Source: Massilia violaceinigra
GTDB lineage: Bacteria; Pseudomonadota; Gammaproteobacteria; Burkholderiales; Burkholderiaceae_D
Assembly: GCF_002752675.1 (NCBI RefSeq)
Contig: NZ_CP024608.1
Coordinates: forward strand, 2,852,001 to 2,916,000
DNA: 64,000 nucleotides
Direction of reading: 5' to 3'
Below, one piece after another: positions 1 through 9,100 of this stretch. The first letter of the stretch is position 1; every line of letters starts with the position of its first letter. A model generated the notes under the pieces. It was not told where the DNA came from. It did no database searches and saw only the letters and a list, made by a program, of their open reading frames with translations. The translations under genes and the position numbers were made by a program.

Positions 1-1677
1 TGCAACACGACCGCCATGGCCAACCCCGCCCCCGGACTGGTGAAAAGCTGCTATATCCCTGGCGCGCCGATTGCCGACGCTACGCCACCGGTTTCCGGCG
101 ATCCACGCATCGGCAGCATCCAGCTGGCGCAATCGCAACTGTTCGACAGCGGCGACAGCGCCCTGATTTTGATCAGGGGCAAGGCGGTGATGGTCAAGGT
201 CAATGCCCTGAGCAACACGCCAGGCGTGACCAAGCCGGACGGCAAAGTCCAGGTCAAGGATGCGAATGGCAATGTGCTGCGTGAAATCGCCCTGAACAAG
301 CCGGCCGGTGCGCTTCCAGCCAGCGTCCCCGTCGTGCCCGATGCGAACACCTCGTACATCGCGGTGGTGCCGGCCGACCTGGTCCGCCCTGGCCTGCGCC
401 TGAGCGTGGTCCTGGCGAATGGCCAGAACAAGACCATCAATCCGCGCGTTGGCGGTGGTGTGCCGATGGAGCTGGTCACGATTCCGGTCCAGATCGGTAG
501 TTCGGTCGGCCGTGTCGTCGGCAACCTGCGCGACTTCGTGCAGGATCGCATTCCGGTGTCGGGCGTGAACCAGTCGGGCCGCGCCGCGTATGTGTCGTCG
601 CGCGTGACGCGCTTGCCCGTCAATGAAACCGAATGGCGCGATGCGTTCGGTAAAATCCTGGGCGAAATCGCCGACTTGCACCGCCTGGAAAACGCCAACG
701 ATCGCCAGCATTACTTCGGCTTCATTCCGAAAGCGACCTACGGCCTGGCCGGCCTGGCCTATGTGCCGGGCACCAGTGGCGTTGCCGCCGATATTCCATC
801 GATGAATGAAGATGGCTTGCGCGGTATCGTGGTCCATGAGCTGGGTCACAACTACCGTCTGAACCACGCCGCTTGCGGCGGCGCCGGCTCGCCGGACCCG
901 AAGTATCCCTACCCGAACGCGCAGCTGGGCACGGGCAGCCACTACACCTGGGGCTATCTGTTCAGCAGGTCTGCCTTCTTCGATCCGCGCAACCCGAATA
1001 CGCATGACATCATGAGTTATTGCGGCGGCAGCACCTTTTCGGACTACAACACCAATCTGATGCAAGCATTCCTGACCCCGGCGGACACGCTGATGAAGGC
1101 GACGGCTGACAATGCACCACAGGATCTGATCCTGGTCAGCGGCCAGATCAGCGGCGACAAGGCAACGCTGTCGCCATTGAAATCGTACATCGGCCGCGCC
1201 CGGGTGCAGGACAAGGGTGAGTACACCTTGCGTATCGTCACCGCCAAAGGCGCGCTCGACTATCCGTTCTCCACGCTGGTGGTCGACCATGCAGAGGAAA
1301 TGAAGTCGCAGAACTTCAGCCTGTCGATTCCGAACCCGGGCACGATCGTCAGTATTTCGGTGGTCAAGGGCACGGCCAACCTGATGCAGTCGACCGCCCG
1401 CCCGACCCCCGAAGGCAGCGTCAACGGCGGGAAGCCCGTGGTGCAGGTGCGCGAGCAGGCCGGCAAGGTGCAACTGAGCTGGGATCACACCCGGTATCCT
1501 TTCCTGACGGTGACCTTGGTCACCGATGCCAAGCGCTCGACCCTGGCGCAGGATCTGCAACATGGCAGCGCGGTCTTGTCCCTGGGCCCGCTCCCGGCCG
1601 GTGGCGCGTTCGAATTCAGCCTGTCCGATGGCGTCAATACGATGCTGGTCAAGCAGGAGCGCGACAGCGCGCTGTGA
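1..1677 (+). CDS. M66-like zinc metalloprotease, 5' truncated by window edge
   Basis: Secreted-type zinc endopeptidase. Counting from the first ATG in the window (position 16), the motif HELGHNYRLNH gives zinc ligands H274, H278 and H284 with catalytic E275, and a Met-turn (HDIMSYC, Met333) follows. This HExxHxxxxxH plus Met-turn arrangement is that of metzincin-like M66 (StcE-type) peptidases. About 270 residues of beta-rich sequence precede the catalytic core and about 200 follow it. No signal peptide follows the ATG at 16 and the frame stays open to base 1, so the true start and signal sequence probably lie upstream of the window. Family assignment rests on the motif only; substrate unknown. 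Confidence 0.75.
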   Translation, partial: CNTTAMANPAPGLVKSCYIPGAPIADATPPVSGDPRIGSIQLAQSQLFDSGDSALILIRGKAVMVKVNALSNTPGVTKPDGKVQVKDANGNVLREIALNKPAGALPASVPVVPDANTSYIAVVPADLVRPGLRLSVVLANGQNKTINPRVGGGVPMELVTIPVQIGSSVGRVVGNLRDFVQDRIPVSGVNQSGRAAYVSSRVTRLPVNETEWRDAFGKILGEIADLHRLENANDRQHYFGFIPKATYGLAGLAYVPGTSGVAADIPSMNEDGLRGIVVHELGHNYRLNHAACGGAGSPDPKYPYPNAQLGTGSHYTWGYLFSRSAFFDPRNPNTHDIMSYCGGSTFSDYNTNLMQAFLTPADTLMKATADNAPQDLILVSGQISGDKATLSPLKSYIGRARVQDKGEYTLRIVTAKGALDYPFSTLVVDHAEEMKSQNFSLSIPNPGTIVSISVVKGTANLMQSTARPTPEGSVNGGKPVVQVREQAGKVQLSWDHTRYPFLTVTLVTDAKRSTLAQDLQHGSAVLSLGPLPAGGAFEFSLSDGVNTMLVKQERDSAL

Positions 1678-1712
1678 CAAGGCGGGGGCCGGCTGGCCCC
1701 TGGTAACGCAAG

Positions 1713-1732
1713 CGGCCCGCAAGGGCCGTTTT
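1713..1732 (+). terminator. Rho-independent terminator after the metalloprotease gene
   Basis: A 6-bp GC stem CGGCCC/GGGCCG with a GCAA tetraloop is followed directly by TTTT. It lies 36 bases after the protease stop codon. Confidence 0.75.
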
Positions 1733-2026
1733 CCGTTGAGCGTCCCTTTTTTCGGGCGCCTGGCAGGATCGGGCTTGGCCTTGGTCATGGGCATGCTGAT
1801 TGATTGACATGGGGCGCAGGGAAGAGCGCAAGGTGTTCCACGCGCTGCCTGACCGTGCCGCTGCTGGCCAAGGTCTGATGGGGGAGATGTTGCGCTGTTG
1901 ATGAAGGAGCGTCCCGAACGGCCCCGGCAGGAGGGTGAACAGGGGTAAGCAGGGGTGATCCGGCCGCGACTATGGTGTATATTCACGCCCGGCGCATGGC
2001 GCCTCTTCCCAACGAGAGAGACAACA
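1733..2026. other. Intergenic region upstream of plsY with a weak candidate promoter
   Basis: About 290 bases without a convincing gene. The best promoter candidate on the plus strand is a -10 like TATATT at 1978-1983, with only a poor -35 (GTGATC, 1955-1960) at 17-bp spacing. A purine-rich ribosome binding site (GAGAGAGA) precedes the plsY ATG. Confidence 0.4.
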
Positions 2027-2644
2027 ATGAATACAGCAATTTTCACCATCGTCGCCTATCTGATCGGCTCGATTTCGTTCGCCGTGGTGATGAGCCGCCT
2101 GTTCAGCCTGTCGGACCCGCGCACCTACGGTTCCAAAAACCCGGGCGCGACCAACGTGCTGCGCAGCGGTAACAAGGGTGCGGCCATCGCCACCCTGATC
2201 GGCGACGCCGCCAAGGGCTGGTTCGCGGTCTGGCTGGCGGTGCGCCTGTCGGGCGAGTATGGCGTGGGCACGGCCGGCATCGCGCTGGTGGCCGTCGCCG
2301 TGTTCCTGGGGCACCTGTGGCCCGTGTTCTTCCGCTTTGTGGGGGGCAAGGGCGTGGCCACCATCCTGGGCGTGCTGCTCGGCATCAATGTCTGGCTGGG
2401 CCTGGCGGTGCTGGCGACCTGGCTGGTGGTCGCCTTCGTCTCGCGCTACTCCTCGCTGGCGGCGCTGGTGGCCGCGATCCTGGCACCGATTTACTACGGG
2501 CTGGCATTCGGCATCGATGAACTGTTTTTCGCCGTGGTGGCGATGAGTTCGCTGCTGCTGTACCGCCATACCCAGAACATCGCCAACCTGATGGCCGGCA
2601 AGGAAAGCAAGATCGGCAGCAAATCGGCGGGCGCCAAAAAATAG
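2027..2644 (+). CDS. plsY: Glycerol-3-phosphate acyltransferase PlsY
   Basis: Inner-membrane enzyme that transfers an acyl group from acyl-phosphate to glycerol-3-phosphate, the first step of phospholipid synthesis with PlsX. The 205-residue product has the family's usual length and several hydrophobic helices. The N-terminal motif [11 protein letters not shown] (14-24), the [10 protein letters not shown] loop (35-44) and the later [18 protein letters not shown] loop are PlsY signatures. The ATG at 2027 follows a good GAGAGAG ribosome binding site; the frame is open upstream to 1955 but those residues are not PlsY-like. plsX is not nearby. Confidence 0.95.
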   Translation: MNTAIFTIVAYLIGSISFAVVMSRLFSLSDPRTYGSKNPGATNVLRSGNKGAAIATLIGDAAKGWFAVWLAVRLSGEYGVGTAGIALVAVAVFLGHLWPVFFRFVGGKGVATILGVLLGINVWLGLAVLATWLVVAFVSRYSSLAALVAAILAPIYYGLAFGIDELFFAVVAMSSLLLYRHTQNIANLMAGKESKIGSKSAGAKK

Positions 2645-2707
2645 GGTGTGCGGGTGCGATCTGCCGCTTGGCGCTAGAATGGAACGCCCGACCGACAGGA
2701 GCACCTG

Positions 2708-3367
2708 GTGACCAAGCTGAAAATTGATTTTGTATCCGATATCTCCTGCCCCTGGTGCGTGATTGGCCTCAAGTCGCTTGAACAGGCGCTGGGCCGCCTG
2801 GACGGCGTGGCGAGCGCCGAACTGCACTTCCAGCCCTTCGAGCTCAATCCGAACATGGTTGCCGAAGGCCAGGACATCGGCGAACACCTCACTGAAAAAT
2901 ACGGCGCCACGCCGGAGCAGGGCGCGCAGACGCGCGAAATGATCCGTGCCCGCGGCGCCGATTTGGGCTTTCGCTTCGACATGGATGCGCGCAGCCGCAT
3001 CTACAACACCTTCGACGCGCACCGCCTGCTGCACTGGGCCGAGCTGCAGGGGCGCCAGCGCGAACTCAAGATGGCGCTGTTCGAGACCTACTTCACCAAG
3101 GGCGAGAGCCCGGGCGACCTTGCCGTGCTGGCGCGGGTGGCGGGCGAAGTGGGCCTGGACGCCGCGCAGGCGGCCGAGGTGCTCGCCAGCGGCGCGTATG
3201 CCGGCGACGTGCGCGAGCGCGAGCGGTTTTATCAGCAGCAGGGCATCAGTTCGGTGCCGGCCATCATCATCAACGACCGGCACCTGATTTCGGGCGGGCA
3301 GCCGCCGGAAGTGTTCGAGCAGGCGCTGCGCCAGATCGCAGCCGAATCCACGTCACAGGAGCATTGA
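2708..3367 (+). CDS. DsbA-family oxidoreductase, FrnE-like
   Basis: Thioredoxin-fold protein of the FrnE/2-hydroxychromene-2-carboxylate isomerase-like DsbA family, 219 residues. The redox motif CPWC lies at residues 14-17 right after the first beta strand, and the cis-Pro loop SSVPAIIIN lies near residue 185. There is no signal peptide, so it should act in the cytoplasm, probably as a thiol-disulfide oxidoreductase or glutathione-dependent isomerase. It starts with GTG, preceded by AGGAGC. The next gene begins one base after its stop codon, so the two are probably co-transcribed. Confidence 0.88.
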   Translation: MTKLKIDFVSDISCPWCVIGLKSLEQALGRLDGVASAELHFQPFELNPNMVAEGQDIGEHLTEKYGATPEQGAQTREMIRARGADLGFRFDMDARSRIYNTFDAHRLLHWAELQGRQRELKMALFETYFTKGESPGDLAVLARVAGEVGLDAAQAAEVLASGAYAGDVRERERFYQQQGISSVPAIIINDRHLISGGQPPEVFEQALRQIAAESTSQEH

Positions 3368-3368
3368 G

Positions 3369-3659
3369 ATGCCTACAGCAAGCTGGAACGGCGCCGTGAT
3401 CGCCGACGCGACGGAAGATCAGGTGCAGATCGTCGAAAACAATGTGTATTTCCCGATGTCGGCGGTCAGGCAGGAATATCTGCAGCCGAGCGCGACCGAG
3501 ACCAAGTGCCCGTGGAAGGGCACGGCGAACTATTTCAGCTTGCTGGTCGATGGCGAAACCAACCGCGATGCGGTGTGGACCTACCGCGCACCGTTCGATG
3601 CCGCCAAGCAAATTGCCGGGCACGTGGCGTTCTGGAAGGGCGTCACCGTTCAACGCTGA
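3369..3659 (+). CDS. DUF427 domain protein
   Basis: A 96-residue cytoplasmic protein matching the compact DUF427 fold: the sequence VYFPMSAVRQEYLQPS, then TKCPWKGTANYFSL, then a C-terminal HVAFWKGV are recognisable family features. Biochemical function is not established for the family. It lies one base after the DsbA-like gene and is probably translated from the same message. A nested palindrome begins immediately after its stop codon. Confidence 0.85.
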   Translation: MPTASWNGAVIADATEDQVQIVENNVYFPMSAVRQEYLQPSATETKCPWKGTANYFSLLVDGETNRDAVWTYRAPFDAAKQIAGHVAFWKGVTVQR

Positions 3660-3718
3660 CCTGAAACTGTCGTTTCAGGCAGTGCCAGGAAGTCGTTTCT
3701 GGCAGTGCCAGAAACGAC
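3660..3718. repeat. Nested palindromic extragenic repeat array
   Basis: Three stacked palindromic units follow the DUF427 stop. First, CCTGAAAC/GTTTCAGG (3660-3667, 3672-3679). Second, a partial GTCGTTTCAGGCA unit (3669-3681). Third, a perfect 13-1-13 inverted repeat at 3692-3718 with outer arms GTCGTTTCTG and CAGAAACGAC. The third unit has a relative at 9132-9158. There is no T-run, so this is a repeat rather than a canonical terminator. Confidence 0.8.
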
Positions 3719-3736
3719 GATCATATTTGGTGCGCC

Positions 3737-3751
3737 GCACAATAACGGTGC
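3737..3751 (+). promoter_or_regulatory. NtrC-like enhancer dyad
   Basis: GCAC-N7-GTGC, the core spacing of the NtrC consensus, is centred at 3744. That is roughly 98 bases upstream of the start predicted from the sigma-54 promoter at 3816. A GGTGC half-site at 3729-3733 lies just upstream. Assignment is by consensus match and position only. Confidence 0.6.
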
Positions 3752-3815
3752 CAAAAACCTCCCATCACGGCGCTTTGCGCCGCTAAGTTCTTCCTCCCTC
3801 ACTCTCATTGCCCGC

Positions 3816-3831
3816 TGGCACGCCATTTGCT
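3816..3831 (+). promoter_or_regulatory. Sigma-54 (-24/-12) promoter for the nitrate transporter operon
   Basis: TGGCACGCCATTTGCT matches the RpoN consensus, with GG and GC separated by exactly 10 bases. Transcription should begin near 3842, leaving a leader of about 42 bases before the ATG at 3884. Confidence 0.85.
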
Positions 3832-3883
3832 GATGCTTTGGTAACGGCGCACGCCTGCGCCTGGCTTGCCAACCGAGGGAACC

Positions 3884-5119
3884 ATGACGACCGACCGCTC
3901 CACCCTGACCCGCCGCACCCTGCTCAAGGCCGGCGCCGCCGTCTCGCTGACCGGCCTTGCCAGCGGCGGTGTTTTCGCCGCCGGCTCCGACAAACCCGAA
4001 AAAGAAGAAATCAAGATCGGCTTCATCCCCCTGACCGACTGCGCCTCGGTGGTGATGGCCTCGGTACTCGGCTTCGATAAAAAATACGGCATCAAGATTG
4101 TCCTGAGCAAGGAATCGTCCTGGGCCAGCGTGCGCGACAAGCTGGTCAACGGCGAACTCGACGCCGCGCATGTGCTCTACGGCCTGCTATACGGCGTCCA
4201 GATGGGCGTGGGCGGCGCCAAAAAGGATATGGCGGTCCTGATGAACCTGAACCACAACGGCCAGGCCATCACCCTCTCCAAAAAAGTGGCCGACAAGGGC
4301 GGCGTGGACGGTGCCTCCCTCGCCAAACTGATGCAGACCGACAAACGCGAATACTCCTTCGCCCAGACCTTCCCGACCGGCACCCACGCGATGTGGCTGT
4401 ACTACTGGCTGGCGACCTACGGCATCAACCCGCTCAAGGACGCCAAGGTCATCACCGTGCCGCCCCCGCAAATGGTGGCCAATATGCGGGTCGGCAACAT
4501 GGATGGCTTTTGCGTGGGGGAGCCGTGGAACCACCGCGCCATCGTCGACGGCGTCGGCATCACCGCCGCCACCACCCAGGATATCTGGAAGGACCACCCG
4601 GAAAAAACCCTCGGCACCACGCTCGAATGGACCAAAAAATACCCGAACAGCGCGCGCGCCCTGATTGCCGCCGTATTGGAAGCGAGCAAGTGGATCGACG
4701 CCGGCCTCGTCAACAAGACCAAGATGGCCGCCACCATCGCCGACAAGTCGTACGTGAACACCTCGGTCGATGTGATCAACCAGCGCATCCTGGGACGCTA
4801 CCAGAACGGCCTGGGCAAGACCTGGGACGATCCGAACTACATGAAGTTCTACAACGACGGTTCGGTCAACTATCCCTACCTGTCGGACGGCATGTGGTTT
4901 CTGACCCAGCACAAGCGCTGGGGCTTGCTCAAGACCGAACCGGATTACCTGGCCACCGCCACCAGCGTCAACCAGATCGGCCTCTACACCGAGGCGGCCG
5001 CCATGGCCAAGGTGAGCGTGCCGAAGTCGCCGCTCCGCACGGTGAAAATGCTCGACGGAACGGTTTGGGATGGCAAGAATCCCAAGGCCTACGCCGAATC
5101 CTTCAAGATCAAAGCCTGA
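3884..5119 (+). CDS. nrtA: NrtA/CmpA-type nitrate ABC transporter substrate-binding protein
   Basis: Periplasmic solute-binding component of a nitrate/nitrite-type ABC transporter, 411 residues. The N-terminus carries a Tat signal (TRRTLLKAG, twin arginines R10-R11) ending near AFA/AAG. The mature region begins with KIGFIPLTDCAS, and SSWASVRDKLVNGELDAAH is the ligand-pocket region typical of NrtA/CmpA. The ATG at 3884 follows GAGGGA; an in-frame ATG at 3866 lacks a ribosome binding site. Permease and ATPase genes follow at 11 and 1 bases. Sulfonate or bicarbonate remain possible ligands, but the sequence and the sigma-54/NtrC-like signals favour nitrate or nitrite. Confidence 0.87.
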   Translation: MTTDRSTLTRRTLLKAGAAVSLTGLASGGVFAAGSDKPEKEEIKIGFIPLTDCASVVMASVLGFDKKYGIKIVLSKESSWASVRDKLVNGELDAAHVLYGLLYGVQMGVGGAKKDMAVLMNLNHNGQAITLSKKVADKGGVDGASLAKLMQTDKREYSFAQTFPTGTHAMWLYYWLATYGINPLKDAKVITVPPPQMVANMRVGNMDGFCVGEPWNHRAIVDGVGITAATTQDIWKDHPEKTLGTTLEWTKKYPNSARALIAAVLEASKWIDAGLVNKTKMAATIADKSYVNTSVDVINQRILGRYQNGLGKTWDDPNYMKFYNDGSVNYPYLSDGMWFLTQHKRWGLLKTEPDYLATATSVNQIGLYTEAAAMAKVSVPKSPLRTVKMLDGTVWDGKNPKAYAESFKIKA

Positions 5120-5130
5120 ACCGGGAGCCC

Positions 5131-6042
5131 ATGATGAGTGCCGTGCTGGAATCGATGCCGACTACCCCGAGCCCTGTTCCGCTGGCCGCGCCGGTGCCTG
5201 AAAAACGCCCGCGCAGCGAGCGCCTCGCCAGCCAGGGCGTGATGCTGAGCGATGGCAGGTCGCGCCTGCGCAGCGTGGTCCTGGCGCTGCTGCCGCCGCT
5301 GATGGGGCTGGGCTTGCTGGTGCTGCTGTGGCAGATTTTATCGGTCAACAACACCAGCTTTCCCTCGCCCGCCGTGACCTTCGCCGAAGCGATGCGCATG
5401 TTCGCCGATCCCTTTTACCGCAACGGCCCCAACGACCAGGGCATCGGCTGGAATATCCTGGCTTCGCTCAAGCGCGTGGCGCTCGGCTTCGGTCTGGCGG
5501 CCGCGGTCGGCATTCCGCTCGGCTTCATGATCGGGCGCTTCCGTTTTCTGGCGGGCATGTTCAATCCCATCATCAGCCTGCTCAAGCCTGTCTCGCCGCT
5601 GGCCTGGCTGCCGATTGGCTTGCTGGTGTTCAAGTCGGCCGATCCGGCGGCGATCTGGTCGATCTTCATCTGCTCGATCTGGCCGATGATCGTCAACACC
5701 GCCGCCGGCGTGCAGCGCGTGCCGCAGGACTACATGAACGTCGCGCGCGTGCTGCAACTGTCGGAATGGAAAATCTTCACCAAAATCTTGCTGCCGTCGG
5801 TCTTGCCCTACATGCTGACCGGCGTGCGCCTGGCCATCGGCACCGCCTGGCTGGTGATCGTCGCCGCTGAAATGCTGACGGGCGGGGTCGGCATCGGCTT
5901 TTGGGTGTGGGATGAGTGGAATAACCTGAACGTGCCGCACATCCTCATCGCCATCGTCGTCATCGGCGTGGTCGGGCTGGCGCTCGAACTTGCCCTGGTG
6001 GCGCTGGCCAAGGCATTCACCTACGAAGAAGCGGGGAACTGA
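5131..6042 (+). CDS. nrtB: NrtB-type ABC transporter permease
   Basis: Integral-membrane permease of the nitrate/sulfonate/taurine importer class, 303 residues with about six transmembrane helices after a Pro/Ala-rich cytoplasmic N-terminus of about 45 residues. The EAA-type cytoplasmic loop that contacts the ATPase is present around YMNVARVLQLSEWKIFTKILLPSVLPYMLTG. Two tandem ATG codons (5131, 5134) follow GGGAG; the first is used here. The stop codon is one base from the ATPase start, indicating tight coupling. Confidence 0.9.
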   Translation: MMSAVLESMPTTPSPVPLAAPVPEKRPRSERLASQGVMLSDGRSRLRSVVLALLPPLMGLGLLVLLWQILSVNNTSFPSPAVTFAEAMRMFADPFYRNGPNDQGIGWNILASLKRVALGFGLAAAVGIPLGFMIGRFRFLAGMFNPIISLLKPVSPLAWLPIGLLVFKSADPAAIWSIFICSIWPMIVNTAAGVQRVPQDYMNVARVLQLSEWKIFTKILLPSVLPYMLTGVRLAIGTAWLVIVAAEMLTGGVGIGFWVWDEWNNLNVPHILIAIVVIGVVGLALELALVALAKAFTYEEAGN

Positions 6043-6043
6043 T

Positions 6044-6841
6044 ATGAACAAGAAATTCATTGAAGTGCAGCACGCCGAGATGGTGTTCGAGACCCGCAAG
6101 GGGCGTTTTCACGTACTCAACAACGTCAGCCTGACCGTGGCGCAGGGGGAATTCGTCACCCTGATCGGCCACTCGGGCTGCGGCAAGTCGACCCTGCTCA
6201 ACCTGCTGGCGGGATTGACCCGGGCGACCGATGGCACCCTGATCTGCGCCGGCCGCGAGATTGCCGGCCCGTCGCCCGAGCGCGCGGTGGTATTCCAGAA
6301 CCACTCGCTGCTGCCGTGGCTGAGCTGCTTCGAGAATGTGTATCTGGCGGTCGAGCGCGTGTTCTCGGGCAAGGAATCGGTCAGCCAACTGCGCGATCGC
6401 ACCAGTGCGGCGCTGGCGCTGGTGGGACTGAGCGCGGCGGCGCTCAAGCGCCCCAACGAGATATCGGGCGGCATGAAGCAGCGCGTGGGCATTGCGCGCG
6501 CGCTGTCGATGGAACCGAAGGTGCTGCTGATGGACGAGCCCTTCGGCGCCCTCGACGCCCTCACGCGTGCGCACCTGCAGGATGAATTGCTGCGCATCGT
6601 GGCCCAGACCGGATCGACCGTGGTGATGGTGACCCACGACGTGGAGGAGGCGGTGCTGCTGTCGGACCGCATCGTGATGATGACCAACGGGCCGGCGGCG
6701 ACCATTGGCGACATTGTGCAGGTGCGGCTGGAGCGCCCGCGCGAACGGGTGGCGCTGGCGCATGACGCGCTGTATATCGAGTACCGCGCGCGGGTGCTGG
6801 AGTTCCTGTACCACCGCCAGTCGAGGCCACAGGCGGCTTGA
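6044..6841 (+). CDS. nrtD: NrtD-type ABC transporter ATP-binding protein
   Basis: ATPase subunit that powers the NrtAB importer, 265 residues. Walker A is GHSGCGKST (42-50), the Q-loop is VFQNHSLLPW, the signature is SGGMKQR, Walker B is VLLMDEP, and the H-loop is MVTHDVEEA. All catalytic elements are intact. It lacks the C-terminal solute-binding fusion of cyanobacterial NrtC, so it corresponds to NrtD. It ends the operon: no nitrate or nitrite reductase gene follows, unlike many nas clusters. Confidence 0.9.
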   Translation: MNKKFIEVQHAEMVFETRKGRFHVLNNVSLTVAQGEFVTLIGHSGCGKSTLLNLLAGLTRATDGTLICAGREIAGPSPERAVVFQNHSLLPWLSCFENVYLAVERVFSGKESVSQLRDRTSAALALVGLSAAALKRPNEISGGMKQRVGIARALSMEPKVLLMDEPFGALDALTRAHLQDELLRIVAQTGSTVVMVTHDVEEAVLLSDRIVMMTNGPAATIGDIVQVRLERPRERVALAHDALYIEYRARVLEFLYHRQSRPQAA

Positions 6842-7018
6842 CCGGACGGGACGGGGTGGGACGAGGCTGCGAGGCGACATCCGACCGGCGGTCCGCCTCG
6901 CTTAACGGGATCGGGCGCTCCGGACCGAGCACGATTTTTTCCAGCGCGTCCATGACATCCTTTTGCCGCACGTCGGACTGGTCGCGCCGCGCGGTGCGTC
7001 ACCGCCGCGAAGCCGGAC

Positions 7019-7864
7019 TCATGCGATATCGAGCACAATCGGCTGGTGATCCGATGCCGCCGTTTCCGACTGCACTTCCACCTCGGTCACGCGCGATGCC
7101 AGATCATTGGTGAGGAAAAAATAGTCGAAGCAATCGGCCCGCTCCGGCCACTTGAAGCCATGCAAGCCGGCGGTGGGCGCGCGCGCGATTTCCGGATGGC
7201 GCAGGCGCCACGCGTCGACCAGCGGCAGCGCGATGCTGTCGTCCGGCGCGATCAGTTCCTGGTAGTCGGGCGAATCGGGAGTGAAGTTGAAGTCGCCGCA
7301 ATAGATCGCCGAGCCAGGCCGGAATCCGAGCTGGTACGGCGGGTCCATGGTCGGGTCCGGTTGAAAGATGCGTGCCCGCTCGCACGCTTCCCAATGCAAA
7401 TACTTGATGTGCCGCACCTGCGCCATGCGCTGCACCGGCGAGTAGTATTCCAGATGCGTGGTCAGCACGCGGACCTTGCCGCCGGGCGCGTCGATGACGG
7501 CCTCGATCAGCCCGCGCGGCATGCCGGCCGGACTGTTCGGATCGGGCGGCCATGGCAGCAGGTAACGGTGCACCTGGTTGATCCGGTATTTGGAGAGCAA
7601 CATATTGCCGAACTGGCGCGGCATGTTGTTTTGGTAGATTTCGCTGGTCGGTTCGATCACCGGCTGGTAGCCACCGAAGGCCCCCGCCAGCTGGCGGAAC
7701 TGGTTGGCGTTGGCGTTGCCTTCGAGCTCGGCATGATTTGACGCAACTTCCTGCAGGCAAATCACATCGGGATTTAATTTGCGCAACACATCGATGATGG
7801 CATGGATGCGGATCCTGCCATCCTTGCCGCAACCCCAGTGAATATTCCAACTAACAACACGCAT
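7019..7864 (-). CDS. Endonuclease/exonuclease/phosphatase (EEP) family hydrolase
   Basis: Metal-dependent phosphoesterase of the EEP superfamily, 281 residues, no signal peptide. Catalytic landmarks are all visible: N7 in SWNIHWG, E39 in ICLQEV, the TTHLEYY strand, GDFNF, and the C-terminal SDHQPIV with the general-base histidine. Substrate cannot be inferred; members hydrolyse nucleic acids, phosphoinositides or sphingomyelin. It is downstream of tsaD on the same strand, about 110 bases away. Confidence 0.85.
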   Translation of the reverse strand: MRVVSWNIHWGCGKDGRIRIHAIIDVLRKLNPDVICLQEVASNHAELEGNANANQFRQLAGAFGGYQPVIEPTSEIYQNNMPRQFGNMLLSKYRINQVHRYLLPWPPDPNSPAGMPRGLIEAVIDAPGGKVRVLTTHLEYYSPVQRMAQVRHIKYLHWEACERARIFQPDPTMDPPYQLGFRPGSAIYCGDFNFTPDSPDYQELIAPDDSIALPLVDAWRLRHPEIARAPTAGLHGFKWPERADCFDYFFLTNDLASRVTEVEVQSETAASDHQPIVLDIA

Positions 7865-7943
7865 ACAGCACCTCCGGAAAAACAGAACCGGGCGAGTTTG
7901 CCATTCTTTGGGAAAATACGGTACACGGTAGGATCGTCATCGG

Positions 7944-7974
7944 CGCCGAACGTTCACCGCGCGGCGTTTTTTTT
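7944..7974 (+). terminator. Hairpin plus T8 on the plus strand, antisense to the tsaD 3' end
   Basis: CGCCG (7944-7948) pairs with CGGCG (7962-7966) and is followed by eight T residues. No plus-strand gene precedes it closely, so if functional it would end antisense or read-through transcripts entering tsaD. Confidence 0.4.
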
Positions 7975-9014
7975 CAGACCACCTTGATCTCGTCGAGCGG
8001 CCAGCGCGGGCGTACATTGAAGCTGTAGTCGCGCTTGGCGGCGTCGGGATTGATCTGCAGGCGCATGGCGCCGGCGAAGGCGATCATGGCGCCGTTATCG
8101 GTGCAGAATTCCAGCTCCGGATAGAACACGCGGAATTTTTTTGCGGAGGCAGCCGCGTTGAGCGAGGCGCGCAGCTGCGCGTTGGCGCCCACGCCGCCCG
8201 CGATCACCAGGCGCTTCAAGCCCGTGTGGCGCAGCACGCTGATGCACTTGGCGGTCAGGACATCGACGATGGCATCGACGAAGCCGCGCGCGATGTTGGC
8301 CTTGTCCTGTTCGCAGATATTGGCGATGACTTTTTCGTCGTGGTTCTTCACCACCGTCAGCACGGCCGTTTTCAGGCCCGAGAAGCTGAAGTTGAAGTCC
8401 TTCGAGTGCAGCATCGGGCGCGGCAGCTTGTAGGCCAGCGGATCGCCGAATTCGGCCAGGCGCGAAATCGCCGGGCCGCCGGGGTAGCCCAGGCCGAGCA
8501 GCTTGGCCGACTTGTCGAAGGCTTCGCCGGCCGCGTCATCCAAGGTTTCGCCGAGCAGGGTGTACTGGCCCACGCCGTCGACCCGCATCAGCTGCGTGTG
8601 GCCGCCCGAGACCAGCAGCGCGATGAACGGGAACTGCGGCGGATCGCTCGCCAGCAGCGGCGAGAGCAGGTGGCCTTCGAGGTGGTGCACGCCGAGTACC
8701 GGTTTGTCGAGCGCAAGTGCCAGGCTGCACGCGATCGACGAGCCGACCAGCAGCGCGCCGGCCAGGCCCGGGCCCTGGGTGTAGGCGATGGCGTCGATGT
8801 CGGCCATGGCGACGTTAGCGCGCGACAGGGTTTCTTCGAGCAGCGGGATGGCGCGCCGGATATGGTCGCGCGAGGCCAGTTCGGGTACTACGCCGCCATA
8901 CTCCTCGTGCATGGCAACCTGCGAATGCAGGGCATGGGAGAGCAAGCCGCGTTGCGTGTCGTACAACGCAAGGCCGGTTTCATCGCAGGAGGATTCGACG
9001 CCGAGAACAATCAT
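7974..9014 (-). CDS. tsaD: tRNA N6-adenosine threonylcarbamoyltransferase TsaD
   Basis: Catalytic subunit, with TsaB and TsaE, of the complex that makes t6A37 in ANN-decoding tRNAs. The 346-residue protein starts [14 protein letters not shown], the diagnostic Kae1/TsaD N-terminus. The metal-binding pair sits in [13 protein letters not shown], and SGGHTQL plus the ASKF-type [10 protein letters not shown] region are ATP-site motifs. An ATG at 9047 would add 11 residues with no family counterpart, so 9014 is preferred. A universally conserved, normally essential gene; here it is not beside rpsU as in some proteobacteria. Confidence 0.96.
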   Translation of the reverse strand: MIVLGVESSCDETGLALYDTQRGLLSHALHSQVAMHEEYGGVVPELASRDHIRRAIPLLEETLSRANVAMADIDAIAYTQGPGLAGALLVGSSIACSLALALDKPVLGVHHLEGHLLSPLLASDPPQFPFIALLVSGGHTQLMRVDGVGQYTLLGETLDDAAGEAFDKSAKLLGLGYPGGPAISRLAEFGDPLAYKLPRPMLHSKDFNFSFSGLKTAVLTVVKNHDEKVIANICEQDKANIARGFVDAIVDVLTAKCISVLRHTGLKRLVIAGGVGANAQLRASLNAAASAKKFRVFYPELEFCTDNGAMIAFAGAMRLQINPDAAKRDYSFNVRPRWPLDEIKVV

Positions 9015-9100
9015 GGAAGGTGCGGAAGATAAGAGGGAATGCGCCATTGTAAAGCACCGGGTGTGCCGTCGCGAACCATGTCGTTACACTTCGAACCGTC

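Noticed and set aside
6561..6971. Minus-strand frame starting MRQKDVMDALEKIVLGPE
   Set aside because: The first 30 residues look protein-like, but the frame then runs antisense through the NrtD C-terminus with shadow composition; at most a remnant.
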